Source: Methylobacterium radiodurans (GTDB lineage Bacteria > Pseudomonadota > Alphaproteobacteria > Rhizobiales > Beijerinckiaceae). From it: a stretch of DNA of 64,000 nucleotides. Each line of letters starts with the position of its first letter. Position 1 is the first letter of the stretch. The notes beneath the pieces are model-generated. The model was not told the DNA's origin and searched no databases. It saw nothing but the letters and a program-made list of their open reading frames with translations. Both the position numbers and the translations under genes were made by a program. Positions 52,423 to 61,144 of this stretch are shown here, one piece after another. Location of the stretch: assembly GCF_003173735.1 (NCBI RefSeq), contig NZ_CP029551.1, forward strand, positions 2,070,001-2,134,000, written 5' to 3'.

Positions 52423-53193
52423 ATGTGCAACCTCTACAGTCTCGGCCGGCAGGGTCCTGATGCCCTGCGGGCGTTTTTCCAGGCGACGCGCGACGCGACG
52501 GGCAACATGCCCGAGCTACCGGCGATCTTTCCCAACACCGCCGCGCCGGTCGTTTATCTGCGCGAGGGCGAGCGTACCCTGTCGATGATGCGCTGGGGCC
52601 TGCCGTCGCCGGCATTCGCGCTGGAAGGCCGAAAGGTCGATCCAGGGGTGACAAACGTAAGGAACGTGAAGTCACCTCACTGGCGGCGCTGGCTCAAGCC
52701 GGAGCACCGCTGCCTCGTACCCTTCGCCTCATTCTCGGAGAACACGAAGGACGCGAGCGGCAAGGCGGTGCCGGTCTGGTTCGCGTTCGGTGAGGAGCGG
52801 CCGCTGGCTTGCTTTGCCGGATTGAAGGTCGAGGGCTGGACCTCGGTCCGCAAGGCCAAGGATGGCGAGACTACCGACAACCTCTATGCCTTCCTCACCA
52901 TCGAGCCGAACGCCGAAGTCGGCGCGGTCCACCCGAAGGCGATGCCGGTGATCCTCACCACCGACGAGGAGCGGGATGTGTGGCTGCGCGCGCCGACGTC
53001 GCACGACGCTACCGCACATTGCTCGCCGGGCAGGCCGTGGCGCATGCGCCGCTGGCCGTCGCCGCCTCGGACGGCGACCTCGCCGCGCGCCGGGTCGGAC
53101 CCTTCGTCCTCGAGGTTGTGCCCGCCGCCGACGACGCGCCGCCGCTCCTGGTCATCCGCGGCGGCGACCGACCGGTCCGGGCACTGGAGGTGA
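52423..53193 (+). CDS. SRAP-domain protein (HMCES/YedK family) with foreign C-terminus
   Basis: The protein begins MCNLYSL with the catalytic Cys2 exposed after Met removal. Further SRAP marks are MRWGLPSPAF near residue 65, VTNVRNVKSPHWRRWL near 85, CLVPFASFSE near 105 (catalytic Glu) and VHPKAMPVILTTDEERDVWLRAP near 170. SRAP proteins form a DNA-protein link at abasic sites to protect them. After WLRAP (about 52990) the normal C-terminus is missing and the frame reads through an unrelated chromosomal gene in the wrong frame for about 65 residues. The core is complete, so activity may remain. Confidence 0.82.
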   Translation: MCNLYSLGRQGPDALRAFFQATRDATGNMPELPAIFPNTAAPVVYLREGERTLSMMRWGLPSPAFALEGRKVDPGVTNVRNVKSPHWRRWLKPEHRCLVPFASFSENTKDASGKAVPVWFAFGEERPLACFAGLKVEGWTSVRKAKDGETTDNLYAFLTIEPNAEVGAVHPKAMPVILTTDEERDVWLRAPTSHDATAHCSPGRPWRMRRWPSPPRTATSPRAGSDPSSSRLCPPPTTRRRSWSSAAATDRSGHWR

Positions 53194-53336
53194 GCCTCGG
53201 CGACGACGCGGTGCGGCTCGCGCTTCCGCCGCCGGTCGAGGGCGCGATCGTGATCGCCCTGGACCCGGATGTGCCGGAGGCCGACAGGCTCGGGCAGCTC
53301 CTGCGCGACCCGGCGGCCGCGGTCTTCCTGCTGTGA
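52988..53336 (+). pseudogene. Beheaded chromosomal gene at the right island edge
   Basis: In the frame one base off the SRAP gene, RADVARRYRTLLAGQAVAH then APLAVAASDGDLAARRVGPF and LLRDPAAAVFLL form a plausible high-GC protein end of about 115 residues. There is no start. The coding character begins exactly where SRAP homology ends. It precedes the 53349 gene by 12 bases and was probably the first gene of that operon. The 5' part is not elsewhere in the window. Confidence 0.55.
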
Positions 53337-53348
53337 GCGCCTGAGCCC

Positions 53349-54536
53349 ATGAGCCCGGCCGCGATCCTGATCGTGGTGCCGACCACGGGTGGCCCGCTCG
53401 TGATCCGCTCGCTCAAAGCCCGCCCCGGACTGCCGGCCCCGGCCGCCTTCGCGCAGGGTGACTACCGCCCCCTGCCCTGGTCGGGCGACTACGCCCGGCT
53501 CGCCACCCCCGGCGGACCGCTCACGTCCCTCACGGGGGCGATGGTCGCGCACGAGCTGCGGCTGTCCGGCTCCTTCGATGCCGGCCGCTCCTGGGAGGTG
53601 CCGGTCTGCCTGGCGCACGGCCTCTCGGCGCGGGGGCATCGCCTCGTCGCCGAGCCTGGCGAGGCCGACCTCGTGCTCTGGGCGACGGGCGCGGTCGATC
53701 TCGATCTCGCGGTGGTGCCCGGCGACTACGCCCTTCTCGACAAGATCGAGCGATCGCGCGCGCTGCTCGACTCGGCGCCGCAGGCCGTCCGCGCGGTGCT
53801 GCTGCCCGAGGGGCCGGAGCGGGCGGAGGCTCTGCGTATCCTGCAGGCTCTCGGCGCCCCGGGCATGCTTCGCCCCCTGCCGGCGACGACCGTGGCGGCG
53901 GCGCTGGAAGCCCTCGACACGCGCGAGGCCGCCGACGCACGGTCCGCGATCCCGGCGCCCGGGCGGCGACGCGGCCCTGTCCTCGCGGCCGGAGCCCTCG
54001 CGCTGGGTCTCGCCGGCATCGCGCTCGGGGTCGGCTACGCGCGCCGGCCCGACGCCGAGCCGCCGGTGACCGTCGCGGCCGGCCCGGACCAGCGCCCGGA
54101 CGAGCCGGGCGGGACCGCACCACCGACGGGCTCCTCCACGCCCGCCGTCTCTGCCGCGCCCGCGCCGGCCGCTCACGCACCCGTCCTGCGCGTGGAGGAA
54201 CTCGTCGCACCCGCCCGCTCCTCCTGCCGGCGGGTCGCGTTCGGAGCCGATCCGCCCGAGCGCCGGCCGGTGCCCGAGGCGGCGGAGGGACGGCTGCGCC
54301 CGACCCGCCTGGTGCCGGAGCTGTGCGGCCTCGCCTTCCGCCCCGCCGTGCCCGGCGGTCGGATCGAGGTCGGCACCGAGTTGCGCGCGGCGGCGCTGCC
54401 GCCGAGCGCGCTCGACGACGGCGCCCAAGCGTACTTCCTGCGCGAGGGCGCGCGCCGGAACCTCGTCTACGCGGTCCAGGCGGTTTCGGAGGGGGGCGCT
54501 GCGCGCCGCATCACCCACGCCCTCGAGCGTCCATGA
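53349..54536 (+). CDS. Unknown protein with one central membrane anchor, 395 residues
   Basis: The N-terminal cytoplasmic part (about 1-205) includes ILIVVPTTGGPLVIRSLKAR and PGEADLVLWATGAVDLDLAV. A helix near 215-235 (GPVLAAGALALGLAGIALGVG) follows, then a Pro/Ala-rich linker and a cysteine-containing extracytoplasmic part (SSCRRVAFG, LVPELCGLAF). No family was recognised. It heads a plus-strand row of envelope genes and directly follows the truncated gene at the island edge. Confidence 0.6.
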   Translation: MSPAAILIVVPTTGGPLVIRSLKARPGLPAPAAFAQGDYRPLPWSGDYARLATPGGPLTSLTGAMVAHELRLSGSFDAGRSWEVPVCLAHGLSARGHRLVAEPGEADLVLWATGAVDLDLAVVPGDYALLDKIERSRALLDSAPQAVRAVLLPEGPERAEALRILQALGAPGMLRPLPATTVAAALEALDTREAADARSAIPAPGRRRGPVLAAGALALGLAGIALGVGYARRPDAEPPVTVAAGPDQRPDEPGGTAPPTGSSTPAVSAAPAPAAHAPVLRVEELVAPARSSCRRVAFGADPPERRPVPEAAEGRLRPTRLVPELCGLAFRPAVPGGRIEVGTELRAAALPPSALDDGAQAYFLREGARRNLVYAVQAVSEGGAARRITHALERP

Positions 54537-54608
54537 GGCGTCACGTCAACAGTGCGTCGTCGCGCGGGTGCATGCGCCGCTACCGGGGACGATCAGGGGA
54601 GGACAGGG

Positions 54609-55637
54609 ATGATTGAGGCCCGCCACCGGAGACGCCGCGCGGCGTTCGCCACGCTCGCGGGGCTGACAGCCTGCACCGCGGCCGGCTCGGCGACGGGCGC
54701 GCGCGCGCAGAGCGTCGGCTTCGATCCCGCCGATTACGGCAAGGCGCAGCTGCCCCTGCGCCAGACGACCGGCGATGCGGCGTCCTACGTCGACCAGAAC
54801 AAGGGCGCCTTCGAGCCCATCGCCGAGCTCGACCCCAGCAGCGCCCTCGCGGCGCTGGCCCGCCCGATCGGCCGCGTCGACATCGTGCTGCGGAACGAGT
54901 CGAGCGGCCAGACGGTCGGCGCCTCCTGCACGGGCGAGCTGATCGCGGGCGACTACGTGCTGACGAACCATCATTGCCTCCCGCAATCGGGCAACCTCCG
55001 GCCGCTCAAGGCCTCGATCCTGATGGATTACCTGACGCTCGACGGGAAAGGCGCCCGGCGCTTCGAGATCGACCCGCGGCCCGTCGAGTTCGACCCGCGC
55101 CTCGACTACGCCATCGCCCGCGTCGCCGGCCACCCGACGGGGATCTACGGGTCGGTGCGGCTCTCCGCCGAGGCCGTGCCGGGCAGCCGCTCGATGCTCG
55201 TCATCCACCACCCGCTGGGCCGGCCGAAGGTGATGAGCCGTTTCCGTTGCTTCGCCCTCAAGGACCAGGCCGAGGGGCCCGACCTGCGCCACCGCTGCGA
55301 CACCCTCGGCGGCTCGTCGGGCTCGCTGATGTTCGACGCGGATGCGGGGGTCGCCCTCCACAAGGAAGGCGGGCTCGATCCGAAGGATGCGACGAGCTTC
55401 AACGCCGCCACCCGGCTCGCCGCGATCCTCGGGCGGAGCCGGGTCCTCGCCGAGGCCGTCGCCGCGCAGGCGCGGCCGTCCGCCAAAGCCTCGGCCACGC
55501 CCCCGCCCGGAAGCCCTCCGCCCGCCGACGGCACCGCCGCGGACAAGACGCCCGTGACCAAGACGCCGGTGACCAAGACGCCCGCGGGCGGTCCCCTCGA
55601 TACCGACGGGATGAACGCGATCCTGCGCGGCCGGTGA
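54609..55637 (+). CDS. Trypsin-like serine protease, exported
   Basis: The 342-residue protein has a signal-type N-terminus (RRRRAAFATLAGLTACTAAG, cleavage near ARA-QS). The chymotrypsin-fold triad is His121 or His122 in VLTNHHCLP, Asp166 in DYAIARV, and the Ser at 236-237 in LGGSSGSLMF. The usual GDSGG is replaced by GGSSGS, as in V8/Lys-C-like bacterial proteases. The C-terminus is a Pro/Ala-rich tail with KTPVT repeats (near 318-330). GGAGGA lies just before the ATG. It is probably periplasmic and lies in the envelope operon. Confidence 0.8.
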   Translation: MIEARHRRRRAAFATLAGLTACTAAGSATGARAQSVGFDPADYGKAQLPLRQTTGDAASYVDQNKGAFEPIAELDPSSALAALARPIGRVDIVLRNESSGQTVGASCTGELIAGDYVLTNHHCLPQSGNLRPLKASILMDYLTLDGKGARRFEIDPRPVEFDPRLDYAIARVAGHPTGIYGSVRLSAEAVPGSRSMLVIHHPLGRPKVMSRFRCFALKDQAEGPDLRHRCDTLGGSSGSLMFDADAGVALHKEGGLDPKDATSFNAATRLAAILGRSRVLAEAVAAQARPSAKASATPPPGSPPPADGTAADKTPVTKTPVTKTPAGGPLDTDGMNAILRGR

Positions 55638-55726
55638 CGGATTCCGACGGCGAAAACCGGTCTGCGGCGTCCATGGACGGATCAGGAGGGCCCGATACGC
55701 GGCCCGCAGGTACGAGGAGCCAAGCC

Positions 55727-56524
55727 ATGCCCATGGGTTTCGTGCCACATCCGACCCTGATCCTGGCCGCCGCCCTGATCGCGGCGCAGTCGGCCTGGGC
55801 GGAACCGCTGACCGAGGTGCCCGGCGCGCGGGACGCGGCGTCCGAAGCCTCGCCCGAAGCCTCGTCACCCCCGCGCGACGCGGCTGCGGAGGCCGCTGAG
55901 GCGCGGGCCGCCAACCCCTCGGCCACCGCCATCATCCGTTCCCTCGCCCCCTTCGCCGACGGCAACCCGGGCGCGCCGGCCCGGCCGCTGGCGGTCACGC
56001 CCGCCGACGGGGGTGTGCCGATCCGGGTCGATGCGGCGCGGGCCGTCGATCTCACCGTGTTCTTCGCCTACGACAGCGCCCGGTTGACGCCCGAGGCGCG
56101 CATCCAGCTCGAACCTCTGGGTCAGGCGCTGCGCTCGGGCGAACTCGCCCGCCACGGGTTCCTGATCGCCGGGCACACCGATGCGGCCGGGGGCTGGTCG
56201 TACAACCGGCGCCTGTCGCTGGCCCGGGCCCGGGCGGTGCGGGCGCACCTCGTCGCGACCTACGGGATCGATCCCGGCCGCCTGCGCGTGCACGGCTGGG
56301 GTCCCGGACGTCTCAAGGATCCGGACGCGCCGCTCGCCCGGGTCAACCGCCGGGTCGAGGTGAGCCTGATAGCCCCCCGCAATGCTTCCCGGGGAGCCTG
56401 GAGCCTGCCCGTTCTCGCCGAGGCCGGCTGCCCAGGGCCGGGCCTCGCCGATCCCCGGCGCCGCCTCGCCCTCGATCTCGACGATTTCGACGCGGCCCCG
56501 ACGCCGCTCCCCTGCGCCGACTGA
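55727..56524 (+). CDS. OmpA-family peptidoglycan-binding protein
   Basis: The 265-residue protein has a signal peptide (LILAAALIAAQSAWAEP, cleavage after AWA). An acidic Ala/Pro linker is followed by an OmpA domain (about residues 100-220): VFFAYDSARLTPEARIQL, LIAGHTDAAGGWSYNRRLSL and RLRVHGWG, ending VNRRVEV. The Asp and Arg that bind diaminopimelate are in place. GAGGAG precedes the ATG. It probably ties the outer envelope to peptidoglycan. It is in the same row as the protease gene. Confidence 0.85.
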   Translation: MPMGFVPHPTLILAAALIAAQSAWAEPLTEVPGARDAASEASPEASSPPRDAAAEAAEARAANPSATAIIRSLAPFADGNPGAPARPLAVTPADGGVPIRVDAARAVDLTVFFAYDSARLTPEARIQLEPLGQALRSGELARHGFLIAGHTDAAGGWSYNRRLSLARARAVRAHLVATYGIDPGRLRVHGWGPGRLKDPDAPLARVNRRVEVSLIAPRNASRGAWSLPVLAEAGCPGPGLADPRRRLALDLDDFDAAPTPLPCAD

Positions 56525-56565
56525 CCCTCCGCCGATCCCCGCGACCCGAGACAGGAGCCTAACCC

Positions 56566-57513
56566 ATGCGCACGCTTTCCGCCGCCGTGTCGGCCGCCCT
56601 CGCCCTCGCCTTCGCCCTGTCGGCCGCTCCGGCGCAGGCGCAGGCCAAGCCCAACGTCGTGGTGATGGGCGAGGATGCCGACGAGGATGCCGTGCCGCGG
56701 GGCAACCGCATTTTCCAGCGGGTCGTCGCCGAACTCTCGGAGACGATGAACCTGCGCGGCTACAACGTCTACGACGAGACCGCGGTCGCCATGGGCTTCA
56801 CCCAGCCGAACCGGGTCCGGCGCCGGGACGCCGAGCTGATCGAGGTCGCCCGCGCGGTGTCGAATCCGCCCCTCGACGTTGTGGCGATCTTCCAGATCTA
56901 CGCCTCGGCCTCGAAGTCGGCCTACTCGGACATCGTGCGCCCGCAGGTGCGTATTCCCGGCCGCCTGCTAAATGTCCGGACGGGACAATCGCTCGGCGCC
57001 TTCGAGGTCGCGGGCCTGCAATTGCCGCCCCTGCCGCAGGGCTGCGACCGCGAGTGCCTGCTGGAGCGGGTCGGCGCCGAGGCGAAGACGATCGCGGCGG
57101 ATGTCGCCGCCGCGCTCACCGCCAAGCTCGACGGCTTCGTCGCGCCCCGCCGCGCGCCGGATGCGGGAGCGCCCGCGGGCGACGCCGCCCCGTCCGCCCC
57201 GGTCACGGGGGCCGGGCCGGCCGCGGGCGGCGAGGGCTGCGGCGGCCTGCCCACCGCCTACACGGTGCGCCTCGACGGCTTCTCGCCCCAGGAGGTGCAG
57301 GCGGCCGAGGAGTACATGGCGGCGTTCCGCTGCTATGAGCACCACCGCCCGGTGCGCGCCGGCGGCGCCTCGGCCGAGTACTGGTACGAGACGCGCTCCG
57401 ATTCCGCCCGCCTCACCCGCAACCTGCGCCTGATGCTCGACCATATGAGCGCGCCGGGGCAGGTCCAGTTCTCCGGCAACACCATCGTCGTGCGCCGCAT
57501 CGCGACGCGCTGA
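56566..57513 (+). CDS. Exported hypothetical protein, 315 residues
   Basis: A clear signal peptide (AVSAALALAFALSAAPAQAQ) ends near residue 26. The body starts KPNVVVMGEDADEDAVPRGN, then ELSETMNLRGYNVYDET, a pattern reminiscent of curli/CsgG-like or TolB-like exported proteins but not assignable. A Pro/Ala linker precedes a C-terminal module (YTVRLDGFSPQEVQAAEEYM). An AGGAGCC ribosome site lies upstream. It is the third gene of the envelope row. Confidence 0.68.
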   Translation: MRTLSAAVSAALALAFALSAAPAQAQAKPNVVVMGEDADEDAVPRGNRIFQRVVAELSETMNLRGYNVYDETAVAMGFTQPNRVRRRDAELIEVARAVSNPPLDVVAIFQIYASASKSAYSDIVRPQVRIPGRLLNVRTGQSLGAFEVAGLQLPPLPQGCDRECLLERVGAEAKTIAADVAAALTAKLDGFVAPRRAPDAGAPAGDAAPSAPVTGAGPAAGGEGCGGLPTAYTVRLDGFSPQEVQAAEEYMAAFRCYEHHRPVRAGGASAEYWYETRSDSARLTRNLRLMLDHMSAPGQVQFSGNTIVVRRIATR

Positions 57514-57540
57514 ACTCCGCGACTCCGTCAGGGACTGCCG

Positions 57541-58503
57541 ATGGCTCATCTCATCCCGCCCCGCCTCCTACGGCTCGCCGCGCTCCTCGCGCTGCTGACG
57601 GCGCCGCTCGCCGCCCGCGCCGCCGAGCCGGTCTTCCCGGCCAACGCATCTGTCGGCCTCGTACCGCCGCCCGGCATGACGCCCGCGAGGACCTTCGCCG
57701 GCTTCGAGCACCGCTCCGGCGCCTCCATCGTCATCGCCGAGATGCCGCCGGAGGCCTACCCGCAACTCGTGGAGCGTTTCACCCCGGAGGCCCTGCGGGC
57801 GACCGGCTTCGAGGCCCGGGGGGCCGGCGAGCCCCTCGCCGTCGCGGGCGGCGAGGGACGCATCCTGCGCGGCAGCCAGGCCGCGAACAGCCTGACCTAC
57901 ACGAAGTGGGTCGCGATCGTCCGCGGCGCGCCGGGCACCGGCCTCGTGACCGTGCAGGTGCCGCAGGCCGCCGACGCGCAGGTGCCGGGACCGGCGGTGG
58001 AGGCGGCGCTGCGCACGATCGGCTTCCGGGCCCCCGCGAGCCTGTCCGACCAGATCGCCGCTCTGCCCTACACGGTCGGGGATCTCGGGGGACTGCGTCC
58101 CGTGCGCGTCTTCATGGGCAGCGGCCTCCTGCTGACCGACGGCCCGAAGGACGTGGACCCCGAGGGAACGCAGGCGCTCGCCATCGTCACGCCGTCCATG
58201 GGGCAGGTGGCGGTGCCCGTCGATGGCGAGGCCGCCCTCGCCCGGAAGGCCCTCCTCGGCGGCCTGCCGCAGATCAAGGACATCGCCGTGACCGGGGAGG
58301 AGCGATCGGTCCGCGACGGTGCCACGGTCGTTCGCCTCCGGGGTACCGCCAAGGATTCGCGCTCCGGCCGGCCTCTGCGCGTGACCCAGACGATGCTGTT
58401 CGCCAAATCCGGCTACCTGCGCCTCCTCGGCGTCGCCGGCCCCGACCAGACGCGGGCCCTGGACGGGATCGAGCGCGTCGCCGCCTCCCTGGCGCTGCGG
58501 TGA
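57541..58503 (+). CDS. Exported hypothetical protein, 320 residues
   Basis: The N-terminus is a signal peptide (LLRLAALLALLTAPLAARAAEP, cleavage near AAE). The mature part begins VFPANASVGLVPPPGMTPAR and has FAGFEHRSGASIVIAEMP, a pattern seen in several Methylobacterium-type periplasmic proteins of unknown role. No catalytic motif is seen. It starts 28 bases after the previous stop, consistent with one operon. Confidence 0.68.
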   Translation: MAHLIPPRLLRLAALLALLTAPLAARAAEPVFPANASVGLVPPPGMTPARTFAGFEHRSGASIVIAEMPPEAYPQLVERFTPEALRATGFEARGAGEPLAVAGGEGRILRGSQAANSLTYTKWVAIVRGAPGTGLVTVQVPQAADAQVPGPAVEAALRTIGFRAPASLSDQIAALPYTVGDLGGLRPVRVFMGSGLLLTDGPKDVDPEGTQALAIVTPSMGQVAVPVDGEAALARKALLGGLPQIKDIAVTGEERSVRDGATVVRLRGTAKDSRSGRPLRVTQTMLFAKSGYLRLLGVAGPDQTRALDGIERVAASLALR

Positions 58504-58598
58504 CGCCGCCCCGCCGTCGCGCCGCTGTGCCTCGCCACGCTGCCGGGCTTGCCGCTTCTGGTCCCGGCGGTGCTCCGATCTGCGTCGGAGGCCTGACC

Positions 58599-59219
58599 AT
58601 GCGGACGATTCTCGCCGGCGCCTTCGGAGCCCTGATCACGGCCGCGCCGCTGACGGCGCGCGCGGAGGCGGTCCCGAAGCTTCTGCAGGACTGGACGGCG
58701 CTCAACGGCCTCTGCCGCGGGGGCTCCGGCGACGATCCGCGCACGCGGGCGGCCTGTGACCGGCGCGACGCGATCGACCGCCGGCTCGCCGCCGCGGGCT
58801 GGTGCCACGGGCGGCCGGGCGAGCTGGGCGCCCAGCGGATCTGGCGGCCCTGCGGGGAGGGGGGCGACCAGCCGGCGCAGGTCCGGGCCGGGACGCCGCA
58901 GGACGCGGCGCGGCGCGCCCTCCTCGATGCCGCCCGCGGCCCCGCCGAGGCCCGGCGCGGCCAGCCGGTGCGGTTCGTCGTGCACGCCCTCAACCGGGAC
59001 GGACCCTGGGCCTTCCTCTTCGCGCGGATGCAGCGGCCCGACGGCCGTCCCCTCGGTCGCGCCGCCGCCGACTTGGCGTCGGATGATTACGCCGCGCTCC
59101 TGCGTCAGGACGGAGCCGGCTGGCGGGTCGTCGATTTCGCTCTGGGACCGACCGACATCGCCTGGGAGGGCTGGGACCGCCGCCACGGTGCTTCGGCCTC
59201 CGTCTTCGCGGTTCGCTGA
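58599..59219 (+). CDS. Exported hypothetical protein, 206 residues
   Basis: A signal peptide (TILAGAFGALITAAPLTARA) ends near residue 23. The mature part has paired cysteines (NGLCRGGSG, AACDRRDAID, GWCHGRPG, WRPCGEGG) that could make disulfides. A C-terminal half, GPWAFLFARMQRPDGRPLGRA then WRVVDFALGPTDIAW, resembles small periplasmic DUF proteins. GTCGGAGG lies upstream of the ATG. The role is unknown. Confidence 0.66.
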   Translation: MRTILAGAFGALITAAPLTARAEAVPKLLQDWTALNGLCRGGSGDDPRTRAACDRRDAIDRRLAAAGWCHGRPGELGAQRIWRPCGEGGDQPAQVRAGTPQDAARRALLDAARGPAEARRGQPVRFVVHALNRDGPWAFLFARMQRPDGRPLGRAAADLASDDYAALLRQDGAGWRVVDFALGPTDIAWEGWDRRHGASASVFAVR

Positions 59220-59253
59220 GGCCGGATCGGACCGTCTGAACAGGGAGACGCGC

Positions 59254-60669
59254 ATGCGCGGACGTCTTGGGTTTCTCGGATTCCTGCTGATCCCGGCCGC
59301 CGCCGCGGCGCAGGCGCCGGCTCCCGACAGCCTTCGCGAGGCCGCGCCCGGATACGCCCGACCGTCCGAGGCGGGGTCCGATGCGGACGCTCCGGATCCG
59401 GCGGGGTCGGATCTGCCATTCGCCTCCACGCCCGAGCTGCGCGCCCGCACGGTGGCGGAGCGGGTGCGGCGGATGCAGGTCGCCGATCCCCTCGGCGCTG
59501 CGGTGGCTGCCCGGGAACTTGCGCAGCACGACTACGATGCCATCTTCCGCGGCTTCCTCGCCGGGACCGCGCTGCGCGAGACCGACGCGGGCGATGTGCT
59601 CGCCGCCTTCATCGTCCTCCAGTGGATGGTCGCCAACGACGCGATGATGGAGCCGAGCCCGGCGGCCCTGCGGGCGATCCGCCGCCAGTTCGCGGTGCCG
59701 CTCGCGACCAAGCCGCCCCTGTCGCTGCCCGGCCCGCGCGCGACCTTCGCCGAGGAGGTGAAGCTGCGCGCGGTCCTGCACCACGCGGGCTGGCAGGCGG
59801 CCAAGCGCGCCGGAACGCTGCCGCGCTTCCTCGCGACGCTGCCGAGCGACCTCCTCGCGCCGGCGACGCTGCGCACCCTCGCGATGACCGATGACGGATT
59901 GGTGCCGCGGGGCGCCCGGGCGCGCGCGGCGCCGCCCGCCGCCTCGGCGCCCCGGGGGGCCGCCCGCACGACACCGCCCGAGCCCGAGTTGCCGGCCGAG
60001 CCGCGCTTTCCAGGGAACTGGGCGACCGTCGAGGGCGTGTATTTCCGCGCCGCCTACGGCGTCGGGGTCGGCGGCATGATGATCATGCGCTTCGAGCCCC
60101 TGATCCTGCTGCGCGACGGCACCACCTACCAGGTCGCCGCGGCGGCGCTGGAGGATGTCGATCTGCCGGCCGAGCGCGTCGCCAAGCCCAGCCGGTTCGG
60201 CCGCTGGACGCAGGCCGGCGACACGTTCACGCTGACCGACGTCAGGGGCCGCGCGGACACCTACAAGCTGCAGGACGGCCGCTTCTTCCGCGCTTTCCCG
60301 GCCGGTGCGGGGGAGACGGTCGCGCGGAGCTACCGGAACCTGTCGGGCGGCGGCAACACCGCCATGGGCGGCGACGTCATGATCGCCGTCTCGAACCGCT
60401 ACGATTTTCGGGCGGACGGGACCTACGGCCGGGGCGGCTCGGTGGGTGCCACGAATTCGGGGGCGACGAGCGGGGTCGGCTCCGCCGTCTCCGGCCGCCG
60501 CGCGCCGGAGGGCGGGCGCTACGCCTTCGACCGGCACACCCTGACCCTGACGGCGCCGGACGGCCGTGTGCGGCGCCTGTTCTTCGCCTTCGCCTCCCAC
60601 GGGGATCCGCCTGCGATCGACCGCGACATGATCTTCGTGGGCGACGACGCCTTCACGCCCCCGCATTGA
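59254..60669 (+). CDS. Exported hypothetical protein, 471 residues
   Basis: The signal peptide is LGFLGFLLIPAAAAAQAP (cleavage near AAA-QA). A helical part (about 65-210) is followed by a Pro/Ala linker and a C-terminal beta-rich domain (about 250-471) with GNWATVEGVYFRAAYGVGVG, LRDGTTYQVAAAALEDVDLP and a Gly/Ser-rich hairpin (SVGATNSGATSGVGS). The C-terminal domain resembles a lipocalin-like repeat used for display of expression-response proteins, but no family can be named. AGGGAG precedes the ATG. Confidence 0.66.
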   Translation: MRGRLGFLGFLLIPAAAAAQAPAPDSLREAAPGYARPSEAGSDADAPDPAGSDLPFASTPELRARTVAERVRRMQVADPLGAAVAARELAQHDYDAIFRGFLAGTALRETDAGDVLAAFIVLQWMVANDAMMEPSPAALRAIRRQFAVPLATKPPLSLPGPRATFAEEVKLRAVLHHAGWQAAKRAGTLPRFLATLPSDLLAPATLRTLAMTDDGLVPRGARARAAPPAASAPRGAARTTPPEPELPAEPRFPGNWATVEGVYFRAAYGVGVGGMMIMRFEPLILLRDGTTYQVAAAALEDVDLPAERVAKPSRFGRWTQAGDTFTLTDVRGRADTYKLQDGRFFRAFPAGAGETVARSYRNLSGGGNTAMGGDVMIAVSNRYDFRADGTYGRGGSVGATNSGATSGVGSAVSGRRAPEGGRYAFDRHTLTLTAPDGRVRRLFFAFASHGDPPAIDRDMIFVGDDAFTPPH

Positions 60670-60680
60670 AGGACTGGATC

Positions 60681-60974
60681 ATGATGGCCGCGTCGCGCGG
60701 GCCGCTGGCGGCCGCTCTCCTGCTCCTGCCGGTCGCCGCCCTGGCAGCCCTGCCGCCGTCCTGGCCGCGGGTGCACGCCTTCCAGGCCGTCGTCGAGGCG
60801 GCCGCGCGCGTCCTCGGGAACCGCCCCATCGACGCGGTCGAGCGCGCGGATGGCGAGCGCTTCCTCGTGCGGGCCGGCGACTGCCGCGTCGCGGTGCGCC
60901 TCGTCGTCCGCGCCGGTGCCGAGCCCGGACCGCAGCTGTTCGACGCGATCCCGGACGCGCCGGACTGCTCCTAG
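60681..60974 (+). CDS. Exported hypothetical protein, 97 residues
   Basis: The signal peptide (AAALLLLPVAALAALP) runs to about residue 24. The mature part has DAVERADGERFLVRAGDCRVAV and a C-terminal cysteine (DAPDCS), so one disulfide is possible. AAGGA is upstream of the ATG at 60681. It is the last gene of the plus-strand envelope row; its stop overlaps the convergent small membrane gene by 4 bases. Confidence 0.6.
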   Translation: MMAASRGPLAAALLLLPVAALAALPPSWPRVHAFQAVVEAAARVLGNRPIDAVERADGERFLVRAGDCRVAVRLVVRAGAEPGPQLFDAIPDAPDCS

Positions 60975-61144
60975 AGCCGCTCCCTGCCGTGCGCCGACAC
61001 CGCCGGGACGACCGGGCCGCGGCGCAGGAGGTCGCGCAGGATCGCGAGGGCGCCCAGAGCGAGGAAGGCGCCGCCGACGACGAGCACGATGGCGCCTATC
61101 CCGGACACGGCCGCGAGGAGCCCCGTCAGGCGCCGGCGCCCCAT
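60971..61144 (-). CDS. Small membrane protein, 57 residues
   Basis: The product MGRRRLTGLLAAVSGIGAIV continues as LVVGGAFLALGALAILRDLL, giving two close hydrophobic stretches, then a basic tail. The frame is open upstream to 61270, but that part is shared antisense with the LysR remnant. No family was recognised. Confidence 0.45.
   Translation of the reverse strand: MGRRRLTGLLAAVSGIGAIVLVVGGAFLALGALAILRDLLRRGPVVPAVSAHGRERL

Noticed and set aside
52884..54518. Long minus-strand open frame (about 540 codons) opposite the membrane-anchored protein
   Set aside because: Composition is Arg/Gly/Ala-rich without motifs, and it crosses the island junction; the plus-strand genes with start sites and signal features explain the region.
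58990..60666. Minus-strand open frame of about 550 codons opposite the exported 471-residue protein
   Set aside because: Antisense shadow; the plus strand has a ribosome site, signal peptide and normal codon use.
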